Shown here: piece after piece, positions 10,953 to 21,341 of the stretch
How positions within the stretch are numbered: the stretch's first letter is position 1
Layout: each line of letters begins with the position of its first letter
Assembly (NCBI RefSeq): GCF_000516985.1
Contig: NW_006917095.1
Span: 686,157-750,156, forward strand
Length of the DNA stretch: 64,000 bases
DNA from: Pestalotiopsis fici W106-1
Lineage: Eukaryota; Ascomycota; Sordariomycetes; Amphisphaeriales; Sporocadaceae
Direction: 5' to 3'
Notes under the pieces: generated by a model
The model's input: only the letters and a program-made list of their open reading frames with translations
Database searches by the model: none
Told to the model about the DNA's origin: nothing
Made by a program: the position numbers and the translations under genes

Positions 10953-11365
10953 GGCGGGAGGAGCATGGTTTGTGTTTTTAGAAGTCAGACTACGCGTTTC
11001 AACGAGACTGTGTCCAGGTTGAGTGGTGACTGATGGAAGGGAAACCTCGAAATGACGTTAGACAGCTAAAGGCGGGACCTGGAGATCTCGGATAAGGCTT
11101 ATCGATTGTGCCTGCCGCTCTGCAGTGGGGCCGCCAGCACCTTGGACGCGCTGCTATTTCAAGGCAAAGCTTGGAACGAGAGCTCCGGGGGATAGCAACC
11201 AACCTGAACCAGCTACAAAACGGCCAATTCGTATATACAAATCCGCAGACTCCGACACGGTTGGCAGCAACTCTACTGGAAATTTAAACACTCGTCTTTC
11301 CGCAAGTCTGATTTATATTCTTCGTAATCACCGAGCAACGTTGGATTCAACGACAAACCGACGTC
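10953..11365. promoter_or_regulatory. Shared divergent promoter of the NFKBIL1-like and NSRP1-like genes
   Basis: About 410 bp between two start codons facing away from each other; both products look like nuclear RNA-processing proteins. No specific regulatory motif is claimed. Confidence 0.5.
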
Positions 11366-12517
11366 ATGAACAAGCCAGGTCTTTCGTACGGCCTCAATTT
11401 GACCAAGAAGCCCGGCGTAAAGGCACAGCCCGCAAAGACGAGGCCAGGTGGTATTTTCGGTGGCGGCGATGATTCAGACTCGGATCACGATGAGCCTCAG
11501 CCCACAGCATTCGCCAAATCAGCCGCAAAGTCGAAAGCCCGGCCTGGCGCGCCGCCTTCTGCACCGCCCAAGTCCAAGAAGCCGCAAGTTTCCATGTATG
11601 GCGATCTTTCGTCGGCGCTAGAATCGCGGAGGAACGCAGAGGCAGCCGAAGAGCTTGATCCATCGATATACGACTACGACGGCGTATATGACTCGATAAA
11701 ACCAGAGAAAAAGACGACAAAAGAGGATGCCGAGCGCCGGCCAAAATACATGAAGAATCTCATAGCTTCGGCAGCCGTCAGAAAGCGCGATGCACTTATA
11801 GCCGAGGAAAAGAAGATTGCACGGGAGCGCGAGGCTGAGGGTGAGGAATTCGCAGACAAGGAGAAATTTGTGACCGAGGCCTACAAAATGCAACAAGAAG
11901 AGAACCGGAGGCTCGAAGAGGAAGAAAAGAGACGGGAAGAGGAAGAGGCGCGCAAGAATAAAGGAGGCGGAATGACGGCATTCTACAAAGACTTGCTGAA
12001 CCAGGGCGATCAACGACATGCTGAAATGATGAAGGCTGCCGAAGAGAGGGCAAAGAACGGACCTCAGGAGGACGAAGAGGCGCCGAAGGAGGAAACGACC
12101 GCAAGCGCCACAGACCGAGCAAGAGAGCTCAATGCAAAAGGTGGCTCAATAGCCATCAACGAAGATGGCGATGTGGTCGACAAGCGCGAATTGCTCAAAG
12201 GAGGTCTAAATCTTGGAGCCAAGAAGAAGCCAGAAGTTCGCCAGGCAGAGAAGAGAACAGAGCAAAAAGACGACCGCAGTTCGAGGGGTAACTTTGGTGC
12301 AGGCGGTAAGAATGCCATGCGCGAGCGTCAATCACGAATGATGGAAGCACAGCTAGAACAAGCGCTCAAGAGGTCCCTTGAAGCAGAAGAGGAAGAACGA
12401 GAGCAGGTTGAACGTGCCGCAAAGAGTCGAAAGACCGAAACTGAGATCTCTAGCGCCAAAGAGAGATACTTGGCTCGAAAGAAAGCGGCAGAAGAGGCAA
12501 AGAAGAATGGCTTGTAG
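11366..12517 (+). CDS. NSRP1/CCDC55 (DUF2040) family nuclear speckle splicing regulator
   Basis: Single-exon gene of 383 residues. It starts MNKPGLSYGLNLTKKP, the usual N-terminus of the family (in animals a KYGL motif). The DUF2040 core follows at about residues 90-225: LDPSIYDYDGVYDSI, RRPKYMKNLIASAAVRKRDALIAEEKKIAREREAEGEEFADKEKFVT pattern, and GGGMTAFYKDLLN. A long Glu/Lys/Arg helical region makes up the rest. Animal NSRP1 sits in nuclear speckles and changes alternative splice-site choice; fungal members are little studied. Paired head to head with an RS-rich NFKBIL1-like gene. Confidence 0.88.
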   Translation: MNKPGLSYGLNLTKKPGVKAQPAKTRPGGIFGGGDDSDSDHDEPQPTAFAKSAAKSKARPGAPPSAPPKSKKPQVSMYGDLSSALESRRNAEAAEELDPSIYDYDGVYDSIKPEKKTTKEDAERRPKYMKNLIASAAVRKRDALIAEEKKIAREREAEGEEFADKEKFVTEAYKMQQEENRRLEEEEKRREEEEARKNKGGGMTAFYKDLLNQGDQRHAEMMKAAEERAKNGPQEDEEAPKEETTASATDRARELNAKGGSIAINEDGDVVDKRELLKGGLNLGAKKKPEVRQAEKRTEQKDDRSSRGNFGAGGKNAMRERQSRMMEAQLEQALKRSLEAEEEEREQVERAAKSRKTETEISSAKERYLARKKAAEEAKKNGL

Positions 12518-12830
12518 TCAGTCAATTAATGCCAAGCTTGAACTGCTGCTGTAGCCATTAATGTTATCGCAACAAACCCTGAGTAGTATGTGCCCTCTCT
12601 TGGTCTCATGCACACTTTTACCGTGTGAAGCTTGAGATTATGGTGATAGTACAGTTTATTCCAGTGCCTCTATAATGGACATCATTCCTTTTTAAGGGTG
12701 TTCCTCCCAAGGTATAACTTATACAAAGTATTGTACATTGAATCAGCCGGGTCGGCAGAACTGTGTATATATGAACAGAGAAGCTGGGTTCGGGGTCCTC
12801 GTCATGGCGTTATGTCTGTCTTTTAAAGAT
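12518..12830. other. Convergent intergenic region, NSRP1-like / TIM13
   Basis: About 310 bp between two converging genes; expected 3' untranslated regions only. Confidence 0.5.
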
Positions 12831-13132
12831 CTACTCTCCTCGCTGTAGCCTGCTGACGTATGTCGAGCTGACTTGGTTCCATGCCGACATGTACTTTTCC
12901 ATGCACTGGGTGAAGCAGGTGGTCTCGCCGCTCGATAGTGATGATCCGGGCTTGGGAACGCACTTTTGGAAGCAGTGGTCGTTGATTTTCTATGCGAATG
13001 TGAGTTGATAGATCTACTAACGCAGGCGCACAACTTTCCATCTCGTACCTCGATCAGTTCTCTGGCATTGGTTATGGCGTACTGAGACCGGACCTGCTTG
13101 ATGACTTCTTGCTTGACGCTTTCCGAATCCAT
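12831..13132 (-). CDS. tim13: Tim13, small TIM chaperone of the mitochondrial intermembrane space
   Basis: Two exons, 13132-13049 and 12989-12831, give 80 residues, the normal size. Sequence begins MDSESVKQEVIKQVRSQYA and has the twin CX3C motif, CFQKC and CFTQC, that forms two disulfides after Mia40-dependent import. The 59-nt intron (donor GTACGA, acceptor CATAG) falls after ELIE in phase 0. If unspliced, the frame reads through the intron and loses the second half of the chaperone. Tim13 with Tim8 escorts hydrophobic carriers and Tim23-type proteins across the intermembrane space to TIM22 or TIM23. Confidence 0.93.
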
Positions 13133-14031
13133 TTTGGGAGATTGTGTGTTTATAATTCGAGTTGCAAAGCCGGAAATGGTTGTGAGCAGGATAGAGGAGT
13201 TGCCAATGCCGATAGAACTCAGAGTTAGGTTGCGGATAGTTTGAACACCAGAAAGACTTTCTTCAGTCCAGAGACGAAGCTGTCATTGATGTCAAGGCTT
13301 AAGATATTTCTCTAGCGCAAGGCTTAGTAGAGGTACCGCGGTACAGCACCGCTATCTGACTTCACCTTCTATCAGCACACTGGCAAGACTGGGCCTAGCA
13401 CAAGATCCGTGCACTGATGGATAGCACTGGCGCTAGCCCCATCCCGATGAACAGGGGTAGCTTCTTGGTGAGACGAAAGCTCGCAAGCTGGCCACTTTGA
13501 ACTTTTTGGAGTAGGGGTTTCGTCCGTTTAAGTGAATATGTCCCAAACCAATCTGAATATAGAAATTCAAGTGCAGCATGTGAGTATGAAGGTTAATGTA
13601 GATCCTCGAAATATCCTGTACCATAATATGTTCCACTGAACAAAACGTGCACATGAATGATCACATAGATTCGAAATAGTAGTAATGATACAAGTATTCT
13701 CCGAACTAATCTTGTGTCACGTATAAACACAGTTGGACCTACTCAAATGGAGGCTGTGTCCGATTAGAAGCTAACAGGGATAAGTGCAACTTACCATCCT
13801 CAATCTGCTCTACGTGACTACATTGGGTAGAGGCCAGCTACGTACACTCAGGCCGTTCACGAATTCAAACGAACCTGCTGCGCAACCACTCAGGCCATTT
13901 GCGCCGACTTATGTCCAGACGATAATTTCCTTTTGCCTCTTCTTCGACAACCTACCGACTTCCATTCAACTTCTCCTTCCTTCCTATCTTTTCCTTGGCC
14001 CAACTACTTTCTCTCTTGCCACATCTGAAAG
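13133..14031. promoter_or_regulatory. Divergent intergenic region, TIM13 / L-type lectin
   Basis: About 900 bp holding the promoters of two divergent genes. The last 100 bp before the lectin ATG are C/T-rich, as in many fungal leaders. No RNA gene or repeat recognised. Confidence 0.5.
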
Positions 14032-15125
14032 ATGAGGTGGCTTACTTCACTTTCGGCTCTATGGCTGGCTGCGACCGCCAAAGCAGCCGTCAGCCACGAC
14101 GACGACGGCAACATTCGAAGCATCGCGGTAGGTCTTGACAATCATGTTGGTCTGTTTGATTGCTTCTGCTGACAACCGATAGCTGCGAACCCATACGCTA
14201 CAGCAGCCCTACCTTGACTCGGACATGGCTAGTCGGTGGTATGACTTTGGAGGCGACGCCATTGTCCGAACAGATTCGTACGTCACACGACCAAGCTACA
14301 TACATACGGGGCTGCTCAGTACATGTGGGACTGACACAGACAAACTACAGATACATTCGCTTAACATCGAATCAACCCTCTCAAAACGGCTGGCTGTTCT
14401 CTCGAGTACCCCTGACTGCCACAAACTGGGAAATCGAGGTCGAGTTCAAGATTCACGGGAAAAACCAGCTTTATGGCGATGGCTTCGCTATGTGGCTGAC
14501 GAAAGAGCGCGGGAAGCTCGGCCCGGTGTTTGGACACTCTGACGAATTTGAGGGATTGGGCATCTTTGTGGACACGTACAAGAACAACCGCCCTGGTGTT
14601 GTGTTCCCCTACGTCATGGCCATGGTCGGCGACGGCAAGACCAGCTACAACAAGAACAACGATGGAAAGGACGCCGAGTTCGCGGGATGTTCCGCTCGCG
14701 GTATCCGACACTCAAGTGTACCCACCAAGCTCCGGTTAACCTACTTCCAGGACAAGTCCCTGAAGTTGGAATTGCAGTACAAGAAGGAAGACGACTGGGC
14801 CCTCTGCTTTGAGACCAATGAGCCGCCCTCTATTCCTTCCGTCACTTACCTCGGATTCAGCGCCGAGACTGGCGAACTGAGTGACAATCACGACATCATT
14901 TCCGTCAAGGCCAAGAATCTCTACACTCCTGGCGGTCAGTCTGGCAAGTCGTCACCGGGCAGCGGTGGTCAGCGCAACCGAAACAAGAGTTCCGGCCCCA
15001 AGAAGAGCAGCGGTGGCTGGGGATGGTTCCTGTTCAAGTTCCTGGCCTTTGGCATGGTTGTCGCTGGTGCCTACGTCGGCTGGACTGCTTACCGCACCAG
15101 CAAGCAGAGAACACACAGATTCTAG
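14032..15125 (+). CDS. L-type lectin, VIP36/ERGIC-53/Emp47 family cargo receptor
   Basis: Type I membrane lectin that binds high-mannose glycoproteins and cycles between ER and Golgi. Exons 14032-14127, 14183-14277 and 14351-15125 give about 321 residues. Order: signal peptide (MRWLTSLSALWLAATAKAA); legume-lectin-like domain with DGFAMWLTKERG, the metal/sugar region EFEGLGIFVDTYKNNRPG, and GCSARGIR; Gly/Ser-rich linker; one transmembrane helix near residues 286-309; short cytosolic tail KQRTHRF. Its C-terminal aromatic residue fits an ER-exit signal, as the terminal Phe-Phe does in ERGIC-53, but there is no KKxx retrieval motif. Introns have donors GTAGGT and GTACGT. The coiled-coil stalk of Emp47/ERGIC-53 is absent, so it resembles VIP36/VIPL more. 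Confidence 0.9.
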
Positions 15126-18100
15126 GTTCTGAGAATAACCTGCAGACATGGAATTGGGGTTTGTGATATCCATCGCATCCACGGGGACAACCAAAAAAAG
15201 GGGGAGATGAAATGTCTATACCACCAGCATCAAACGCGAGAGTTTATTTATATGTGATTTTCTCAGAAATTTGTGGTCTTGCCTGTCGGGCACCTGTCAC
15301 TTTAGGCGCAATGGTTGTAACGGTTGAAAATGTCAAGTTCAAACATGTGAAAATGTCAGCTCCAATCATGAACAGGCGTGATGAATCAATGTGAACATTG
15401 CCGGTCCCTGAAGGTCTTTTGCATACCAACACTGCGCTGAAGTCCATCTGAGGCAAAATAAGTCCTGCTTTGCCAGCTTGATCATTTTACATTGTCGGAG
15501 TGCATTGGTTTGTTTTTCCACCGAGTCAGTGGGATTCTGGATATCTCGTAACTTATTTGGCAATTCGTACGTGAGAGCAAAATAGCTCCAGCCATGAATA
15601 TTACTGATGCCTCGAAATAGTCTAGTATAAAAGCCCACGTGGCTTATGATTCAGTTTCGGTGCAGATGTCAGCCCTTTTGATGGAGACGGCAGTCTCAGG
15701 TTTATATTATTTGTCCTGGAACAGACGGACGGACCAATGGTCAAGGAGATGGAACAATGCATTTGGTTGGAACAAATTCCGTAACCAAATCTGAGCTGCA
15801 GTATGCCGAAGCGGCTGTCTGCTTACTTACAGCAGTCGGCCGACTTTTCCAACTACATTAGGTATCTCCCACCCGACCTGGACGCTGGCATGCCTGAGAA
15901 AGGGTTCAGCACTAAGCGAAGCGGCCAATTGTCCAATGAGGAGGCTATGACGACGATTTTCAGGAAGTCTGGGCGGGGAATACTCGAAGGGCAACCCCAC
16001 ACTCCACGGCTAACTCGTCGCAATCCATCACTCTTTGGTGTAGCGTGCCGTAGGGCGGCGAGGCCCATGATCGCTCGAGACTCTGGGGTGCGCCCTCTAG
16101 ATAATATAGTGGACAAGAGACTTTGAACGGACACGACGGCAGTATTCATAACCACAGTATCTAGGTTACATGAATCACCAACCATCCAACACCGACTCGG
16201 ACTACTATGTAATGTCGTCCTTAGATGCCCCCATACAGAAAGAATCCCTGCCATTCACGCGTATCACACGTACCAAAAAAACACACCTACATTAAGGTAT
16301 GGACCACTACATGAGGTAGAGAGTAAGCAGTAGTCATCATCCAACTCTACGTCGATAACCGAATTGATGATTTATTTAGATACGGAGAAGAGAAACGCCC
16401 TGAGAGTCCCGTAAATAGAAGGACCTTTCATTCTCTTTTTTCTTCCTTGCTAAAGCCCAGATGTAGCAAGTCCAGTCACAGAAGGATTTCTGTCCTCGGC
16501 GACTCTCGTCCGTTCCATCTGCTGCGCCTTCTTCTCTTGGAGAAAGTCACATAGCTTAATGTATTATGAATGATACCGCAAAGTCTCGGCTCCAGTTCAA
16601 TGTGATGTACTATGTAATGCTAGGTAATGTGTTGTAGAGTTAGACTGCAAGGTATCTTGCAGCACATAGCACCACTGCACACTACACAGCACACTGGGTT
16701 GAGTGTCAAGCACCAGACACACGCGGACAACATTAAAAGATACCTACACGTTATGTTGGTTTGAGGCGTAATGCACTCTGCAGGTCGAGAGCGCCTGGGC
16801 GTCCACCCTGCTAGTGGGCGGGTACGTAGGTCCAGTGGCAGCAACACTGCAGCCCGCGGCATGCACACCTATGTTACCTACAAGGTATGTACCTACATGG
16901 GTAACGTACAGTATTCACTGCATGGCTTCGTTTCTCTGTACCACAAAGGGAAATACGTGTGTCTGTTCTTTGTGAACCCCGCGGCTCTCTTGTCCCATTG
17001 ATCAAGAAGCGGAAACGCTGGATCAAAGCACCGAGTGAATCCGTTGTTCAACTTCTTTCTTTTGCTGAGGCTTTTCTCTCTCCTCTTTCTCCTCTTCCCC
17101 CAGCGCCTGTCTGTCGCCCTGTCTCCCACTCCCCAGCCCCGACCGAGGGCCCGCGCCTTTACCTGACGATGTTACTTGACTGCCCCAGTCCATAGCCCAT
17201 GCCGACCCAAATTTGCTCCCAGATAAGATCTACCTATGGTATTGTGCTCTGCGTTCATTGAGAGCACATCAAAAACCAAACCAGGCCAGGCCAGGCAAAA
17301 AGCAGGGCAAAAAAGGACATGCAGTGGGCGGGTCAATAAAGCCATACACGCTGCCGTTTCTTCTTTATTTTACTCCCTTGTTCAAAATCGATTGGACCTT
17401 CTGTCCTTGCCGATCCGGGCACTGACTGATTGACTGACTGCTTGCTACCTACGTGCTACTAAGTAAGGTAGAGCTGTAGGTAGCTGCTGTACAGTAATAA
17501 GTTACCCGGCCGTCTTTGCCCTTGAACTCCATACCCTGACCCTTCCTACCCCAGTTTTGGCGCCATCGAGACTCACAGGCTAGAGAACCTTATTCGAGCT
17601 CTCTGGCACAACATTTCATCCATCTATCTTGCCCTCTCCGCTTCAGAGATATACCAGCCTGGGCTGGGACGATCGATTTCTTTCTCCTCTTCCTCCTCCG
17701 GCTTCTCCTCCCCGTGACATTATTTGCAGCTACAGATCGCATCACTGTCCGATAGACAGAAAAAAAGCAAATATCCACCTCCCAATCGAGACCTCTCACC
17801 GCATCCAGCCGCTGTAATTTATCCTCACCCACTCGGTCTTATTACCCCCACCGACGTCAACACCAGCTTGACTTGCGCCAGTGTCTAGCTTCACAAACTT
17901 ACACATCAATCACCCCTCTTTGAGCTACGTATGTCATTCCCCTGTCCTCGTTATTATCCTTCTCGCCATGAGCAAAATTAAGAAAGGAGCATTCATAACT
18001 GCAACCACTTAAACCAAAAAATCAACCTCACCTACATTTTACGCTTTTTGTACTCGTCAGCTAATCAATCTTGTCTGCATTGCAGCTCCTACTATTCTGG

Positions 18101-18563
18101 TCGCCTGCGAAAAATCAACTACATACGTACCGCACTCAACTTCTAACCTCCAGCAGCTCAGTGTCGATAGACCTGATATCGTCAATCCAAGCACCGGCCT
18201 CAATTGAGCTTTGCGCTGAGCTTCAACCGTGCCTGACCTCTTAGCTCGCGTCTATTTCCGAGTCGCATCGCCTCAATTCTTCCGGGACAGCCAGCAGAAA
18301 ACTCACAGCAGGATCCTACCAACTGGAATGCGCTGTCTCTAACTAGCCTCTGCTTCGTTCGTCCTTTGACTGTCATCGTCGATCTGCAGAATCCACCGGC
18401 GCGCTCACTCCCTCCCACCATTCTTTGGAGCCAGTCCATTGCTATCAATTGATATTATCGCTCCGTTGGATTTGTGTGTGCTTCTTCTACACACGTTCCT
18501 TACGCTCATCTGTCTTCTACCTCCCAAGGGTCCGGCCCCTCCGTCTTCCTGCAGCTATATCAT
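15126..18563. other. Long intergenic region with the PKA gene leader
   Basis: About 3.4 kb without a supported gene. From about 17,000 to the PKA ATG the plus strand is C/T-rich and looks like an extended promoter and 5' untranslated leader. The 107-residue frame at 15803-16126 has no family pattern. A possible leader intron is listed separately. A run of GGCCAGGCCA-type repeats occurs near 17,280. Confidence 0.55.
17929..18085 (+). other. Possible 5' UTR intron of the PKA catalytic subunit gene
   Basis: Donor GTATGT at 17929, branch-like CTAAT near 18061 and acceptor TTGCAG ending at 18085 lie in the C/T-rich leader. This is a consensus match only; transcript data would decide. Confidence 0.4.
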
Positions 18564-19052
18564 ATGCCGAGTCTAGGCTCTTTCCTCAAGAAAAAGCGGA
18601 CGAGGGACGACAAGGCCGATCCCTCCTCTAGCCAACCAACTAGTCCGGTGACGCCAACAACCCCGACAATCTCCCAGAGTTTTGAGAGCCAGCACACGCA
18701 ATCTACTGCCCGAACGACGCCCGGCAGCTCGGCCTCGCATGCGAGGAAACCGTCTTCCCAACAACGAAACGCATCTTACGAGGTACAAAAACCTGCTTCG
18801 GCAGGTGCTGGCCAACAAATGAACGTTGTCCAAGGACATCAAAGCCAGCAGCACCACCCTTATGGTATCCAGCAATCTCCTAGTCCAGGGCATGCTGGAA
18901 CACCATCAAGTTTGCCCAGCATCAACAATATAATCAACATGCCGCAGAATGACGGTATGGCGCATTTGCAGGATACCTGAATCATGACTAGCCGTGTACT
19001 AACGACTGCGCAGGTGCTGCTCAAAATGGCGGCCAACCTCAACCTCCACCTC

Positions 19053-19086
<34 letters not shown>

Positions 19087-20280
19087 GTCTCAGCACCAAC
19101 AGCATGGGCAACAACAATTCTCCCCACCATCGTCAGACTCAAGGGTGACAAAGGGAAAATATTCCCTCGCAGATTTCGAAATCCAAAGGACACTGGGCAC
19201 GGGAAGTTTTGGACGTGTGCATCTGGTGCAGTCAAAACACAATCAACGTTTCTATGCTGTCAAGGTACTCAAAAAGGCGCAAGTGGTGAAGATGAAGCAA
19301 GTCGAGCACACCAATGATGAACGTCGTATGCTTGGGGAAGTCAAGCATCCCTTCCTCATTACCCTGTGGGGAACGTTCCAAGACTCGAGGAATCTGTACA
19401 TGGTCATGGACTTTGTCGAGGGTGGAGAGCTCTTCTCGTTGCTGCGGAAGTCTGGAGTAAGTTGTCGCTTCATCCTCTCCTGACCGTGACACGTGGGATC
19501 TAACAAAAGACAGCGGTTTCCTAACCCCGTAGCAAAATTCTACGCTGCCGAGGTCACTCTAGCACTGGAATACTTGCATGAAAGACACATCATATATAGA
19601 GACCTGAAACCAGAAAACTTACTTCTGGACCGCCACGGCCACCTCAAGATAACAGATTTTGGTTTCGCGAAGCGGGTGCCTGACAAGACCTGGACATTGT
19701 GCGGTACTCCTGACTACCTGGCTCCAGAAGTTGTCAGCAACAAGGGCTATAACAAATCGGTTGACTGGTGAGTGACGCGAGACCCAATCTGGCAGGAGTG
19801 AATAGTCTAACACGCTTGAAAGGTGGTCGCTCGGCATCTTGATCTACGAGATGTTGTGCGGGTACACGCCGTTCTGGGACAGCGGGTCGCCGATGAAGAT
19901 CTATGAAAATATTCTGAAGGGCAAAGTCAAGTATCCGCAATATGTCCATCCAGATGCGCATAACCTTTTGGAGCGACTGATCACGCCGGATCTGACCAAA
20001 CGACTGGGCAACCTGTACGGCGGACCGCAAGACGTTAAAAATCATCCTTGGTTTGCGGAAGTTACGTGGGACCGTTTATCGAGGAAAGACATTGACGCTC
20101 CATACACTCCGCCTGTGAAGGCCGGCGCCGGTGACGCGAGTCAATTCGACAAGTATCCCGAAGAGACTGAAAAGTACGGCCAGAGCGGCCATGATGAGTG
20201 AGTGACGTTCTTTTCGTACAACTTTTGTTACCATATCGCTAACATGTGCTAGATTTGGACATTTGTTTAGTGACTTTTGA
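18564..20280 (+). CDS. cAMP-dependent protein kinase catalytic subunit with polyQ N-terminus
   Basis: AGC-family Ser/Thr kinase, the effector of cAMP signalling that controls growth, conidiation and virulence traits in fungi. Five exons: 18564-18954, 19014-19456, 19514-19767, 19823-20197, 20253-20280, about 496 residues. N-terminal about 190 residues are low complexity ([12 protein letters not shown], Ser/Thr/Gln-rich, then a run of 12 Gln). The kinase domain shows [26 protein letters not shown] in the HRD position (normal for PKA), DFGFAK, the activation-loop Thr in [14 protein letters not shown], and [12 protein letters not shown]. The tail ends EFGHLFSDF, the FxxF hydrophobic motif of PKA. 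All four introns are GT-AG with clear branch sites (ACTAAC, GCTAAC). The last coding exon is only 28 nt. Head of a long leader, suggesting heavy transcriptional control. Confidence 0.95.
19052..19087 (+). repeat. CAA trinucleotide repeat coding polyglutamine
   Basis: Eleven CAA codons followed by one CAG, in frame in PKA exon 2, giving 12 consecutive Gln just before the kinase domain. Likely length-variable between strains. Confidence 0.95.
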
Positions 20281-20414
20281 GTTGACTCGCTGGGCAGTAG
20301 CGTTCCTGCTGATCAGTCGAATATGAGGCGGCAAAATTAGGAAACAATTGACTTTTCGGGGGTTGGCACTGGATACTCATGGGTTTGGGGCGAGGCTGGG
20401 AATTGGCAACGGGG

Positions 20415-20444
20415 GATGTGGATGAGGATGTGGATGAGGATGTG
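20415..20444 (+). repeat. Alternating GATGTG/GATGAG hexamer repeat
   Basis: Five six-base units in a row, seen directly, downstream of the PKA stop. Confidence 0.85.
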
Positions 20445-20798
20445 GTTGGCATAGGCGAATGCAACGACCATGATATTTCTTAAACAAGTACCGCATTATG
20501 GAATATAGGTAAACAAGCAAGGGATTAGTGGATGGCATGCTGCGAAGAGGTCAAAAAGGTTGGCAGTTGGCCATGGGCACGATCCGTGTTTGTCCATTGA
20601 AACAAATGAGAGGACTTGTGTGGCGGAGCCGGACTTGCAAATGCCAAGCTTTATGCTGCAATTATGTGTTGCGGACATGATGAGACTTGGAAAGAGGATG
20701 ACTTTTTTGCATGTCAGGACTCGTTACCTATATACGTTTTATGAAATTAGTGGCGGTGGTTCATACATGATGAAGGAAAGGGGTGTCAAGTGTATGCA

Positions 20799-20817
20799 TG
20801 TGTGTGTGTGTGTGTGT
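20799..20817 (+). repeat. TG dinucleotide microsatellite
   Basis: About nine TG units, seen directly. Confidence 0.85.
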
Positions 20818-21341
20818 ATGGTCCTGGTCCTCACCCTAGCTAGTTATGCACGTATAAGCTGTGCTGAGATGCACCCCACTTGTGCTGCTTACTTGCCAAT
20901 TCATACCTACATTAGATCCCTACGATTCTAGATTAGCCCAAACCCGCCTCGCCATTTTTCTAAACGAATCCGGGCCCGTTTTTTGGGTCTCGCTCGTCCC
21001 CATGGTCAATCTCCAATCAATTTTAGGAACTTTTCTGACTGGCCCGGGGTGAAGAAGGAGAGAGAGAGACAGAGAAGAAAAAAAAAAAAAAGTCGCGGTG
21101 AGTGAATCGCTTTTGCCGGTGGCTGCTGCATGAGACTTTGGATTTACTTGTGTTTTCCCTTGGCCCCGGCTCCCTCTCTCTGCTGCACATAGGTGGTAGT
21201 TCTTTTTGGGAAATGCGATGCCACGAGAGAAGTCCTAAACCATCCCATCTATCCGCCTATCCCCTTTTATTAAGTTTCTTCTAACGTAATTGATGTCCCT
21301 GCATTTTATCCTTCTTTGCTGAACTCCAGGCGGGTGCGAGG

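Larger units (their letters stand above)
20281..21341. other. Intergenic region, PKA to CorA-like gene
   Basis: About 1.06 kb. It holds simple repeats: a GATGTG/GATGAG hexamer array (20415-20444) in the likely PKA 3' UTR and a TG dinucleotide run (about 20799-20817). A purine-rich GA/poly-A stretch lies near 21060-21090. Confidence 0.6.

Noticed and set aside
15803..16126. 107-residue open frame
   Set aside because: No start context, family pattern or splice support; lies in a long intergenic region.
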